Source of the DNA: CAYUCE01 sp964443275
GTDB taxonomy: Bacteria > Bipolaricaulota > Bipolaricaulia > CAYUCE01
DNA length: 64,000 bases
Assembly (NCBI GenBank): GCA_964443275.1
Contig: CAYUCE010000002.1
Coordinates: 1-64,000, forward strand
Direction: 5' to 3'
This document shows, one piece after another, positions 63,113 to 64,000 of this stretch; the stretch's first letter is position 1, and each line of letters starts with the position of its first letter. The notes under the pieces are model-generated. The model had not been told where the DNA came from. It searched no databases and saw only the letters and a list, made by a program, of their open reading frames with translations. The position numbers were made by a program, and so were the translations under genes.

Positions 63113-64000
63113 TCAGGCACCTTCGTTAACTTCACTGAGGAGCTTTTGCAGTTTTTCTTGAATCAATTGACGTTTATGCCCAGTAGGTACTGGAAGAGGT
63201 TTGGTAACAATTGGTTTACATAGACCAAGAGAACTTAGAGCCACTTTTAGGCTCCCCACTATTGAGCTTATATTGAAATAGACCTCGGTAAAATCGCAAA
63301 TTGACCTCTGTAATCGATTTACTTTCTTATACTCTTTGTTGAGAAATTTTCTATATAGCTCAACATGTAGCTTGGGAACCACGTTAGCAGATCCTGGCAT
63401 TGTCCCATCAGCTCCCATGAATAAACTGGCTGCTAGCAATGATTCCCAACCTTGGAAAATCCTGAATTTTTTCCCTCTATAACTTAAAAGCTGTTGGAAG
63501 TAAGAAAAATCACCTGAGCTGTCTTTTATTCCTAATACCTTTTCGCTGGAAGAGATTTTCTCGATAGTCCCTCCCGTAACTTTACTACCAGTGGTCTGAG
63601 GAATATTATAGATTATGAGTGGAAGGTTCGTTTTTTCAAGGATCTCCTGGTAATGATAAGTAATGCTTTTCTCATTTAAGGGAAAGTAGTATGGGGGAGG
63701 GACCACTGCTACATCAACCCCTTTTTTCTCTGCAGTATTTACCATATTAATTGCTTTTTCAGTGCTTATTGCATCAATACCTGATAAGATTGGAGTAGAT
63801 TCATCTACCGCTTTAACGGCAATCTCCATTAATTTAATCCTTTCTCCTTCTTCTAAAGTTGGACATTCACCTACTGATCCTAAGATAAATACAGCACTTA
63901 CCCTTTCTCCAATAACGTGCTGAATAAGCTTTTGGGTACTCCTTACATCTATGCTCCTCTCCTTAGTTAAGGGAGTTACCAAAGGGGGTATTACCCCCTT
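63113..64000 (-). CDS. DapA-family aldolase/lyase, 5' end beyond window
   Basis: Partial: the frame runs off the right edge, coding KGVIPPLVTPLTKE at the visible N-terminal end, so the TTG at 63982 is not the start. Schiff-base Lys in GIKDSSGD and the catalytic Tyr in IIYNIPQTTG identify the dihydrodipicolinate synthase/N-acetylneuraminate lyase family. In an operon with KDG kinase and KDPG aldolase it is more likely a keto-deoxy-sugar-acid aldolase or dehydratase than a lysine enzyme. Confidence 0.9.
   Translation of the reverse strand, partial: KGVIPPLVTPLTKERSIDVRSTQKLIQHVIGERVSAVFILGSVGECPTLEEGERIKLMEIAVKAVDESTPILSGIDAISTEKAINMVNTAEKKGVDVAVVPPPYYFPLNEKSITYHYQEILEKTNLPLIIYNIPQTTGSKVTGGTIEKISSSEKVLGIKDSSGDFSYFQQLLSYRGKKFRIFQGWESLLAASLFMGADGTMPGSANVVPKLHVELYRKFLNKEYKKVNRLQRSICDFTEVYFNISSIVGSLKVALSSLGLCKPIVTKPLPVPTGHKRQLIQEKLQKLLSEVNEGA

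Overview
The window looks like the chromosome of an uncultivated, anaerobic, two-membrane (diderm) bacterium of moderate-to-low G+C. Outer-membrane life is shown by an LPS-transport (Lpt) protein, a Lol/MacB-like exporter with a LolA-like carrier, and an 888-residue secreted protein with a barrel-like C-terminus. Firmicute-like traits also occur: YvcK, a DivIC/FtsB protein, a SigB/F/G-type sigma factor and strong AGGAGG-type ribosome-binding sites. One gene, RNase HII, is of archaeal/eukaryotic type. A placement near Aerophobota, Atribacterota or a deep diderm Firmicute lineage is only a guess.

Layout. 1-7.2 kb: a minus-strand housekeeping operon, DUF4416 protein > enolase > ftsB-like > dnaE > yvcK, with readable promoters. 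7.3-8.5 kb: a sigma factor with a possibly leaderless mRNA, and a small protein. 8.5-9.9 kb: a gene graveyard holding a decayed msrAB copy, two genes truncated head to head and an MscS tail. 10-17.2 kb: intact msrAB, metG, a zinc-ribbon protein, RNase Z, cysS and mscS. 17.2-23 kb: a small exporter, archaeal-type rnhB, a remarkable LptF/G-LptA/D fusion, a pgsA-like gene and an HTH protein. 23-32.5 kb: a Tat-type LivK lipoprotein, then the minus-strand series secreted protein > DUF4139 > small protein > phosphohexomutase > leuS > comEC. 32.7-34.5 kb: uvrC.

34.6-51.4 kb is an accessory catabolic island. A palindrome-rich, MITE-like element lies just before it. Inside are IclR and RpiR regulators, an oligopeptide-type ABC importer (one binding protein, two permease pairs, no ATPase gene in view), an N-carbamoyl-amidase-like hydrolase, an MttB-family methyltransferase, a proline-racemase/DapF-like isomerase, a carbamoyltransferase, a carbamate kinase and two class III aminotransferases. 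The aminotransferase genes share about 1,019 identical bases and bracket about 12 kb of the cluster. The set suggests uptake of an N-methylated and/or carbamoylated nitrogen compound, its demethylation, and ATP formation through carbamoyl phosphate. Two hairpins with complementary loops precede the carbamate kinase.

51.4-56.6 kb holds a TetR-controlled FtsX/LolA-like/FtsX/ATPase exporter; TetR and the three following genes are flanked by near-identical inverted repeats of about 78 bp, and a consensus promoter overlaps tandem operators. 56.6-61 kb has the large secreted metallopeptidase-like protein, a small conserved protein, a pRiA4b ORF-3-like protein and a DUF1841-like protein. 61.4-64 kb carries KDG kinase, KDPG aldolase and a DapA-family aldolase whose 5' end lies beyond the window.
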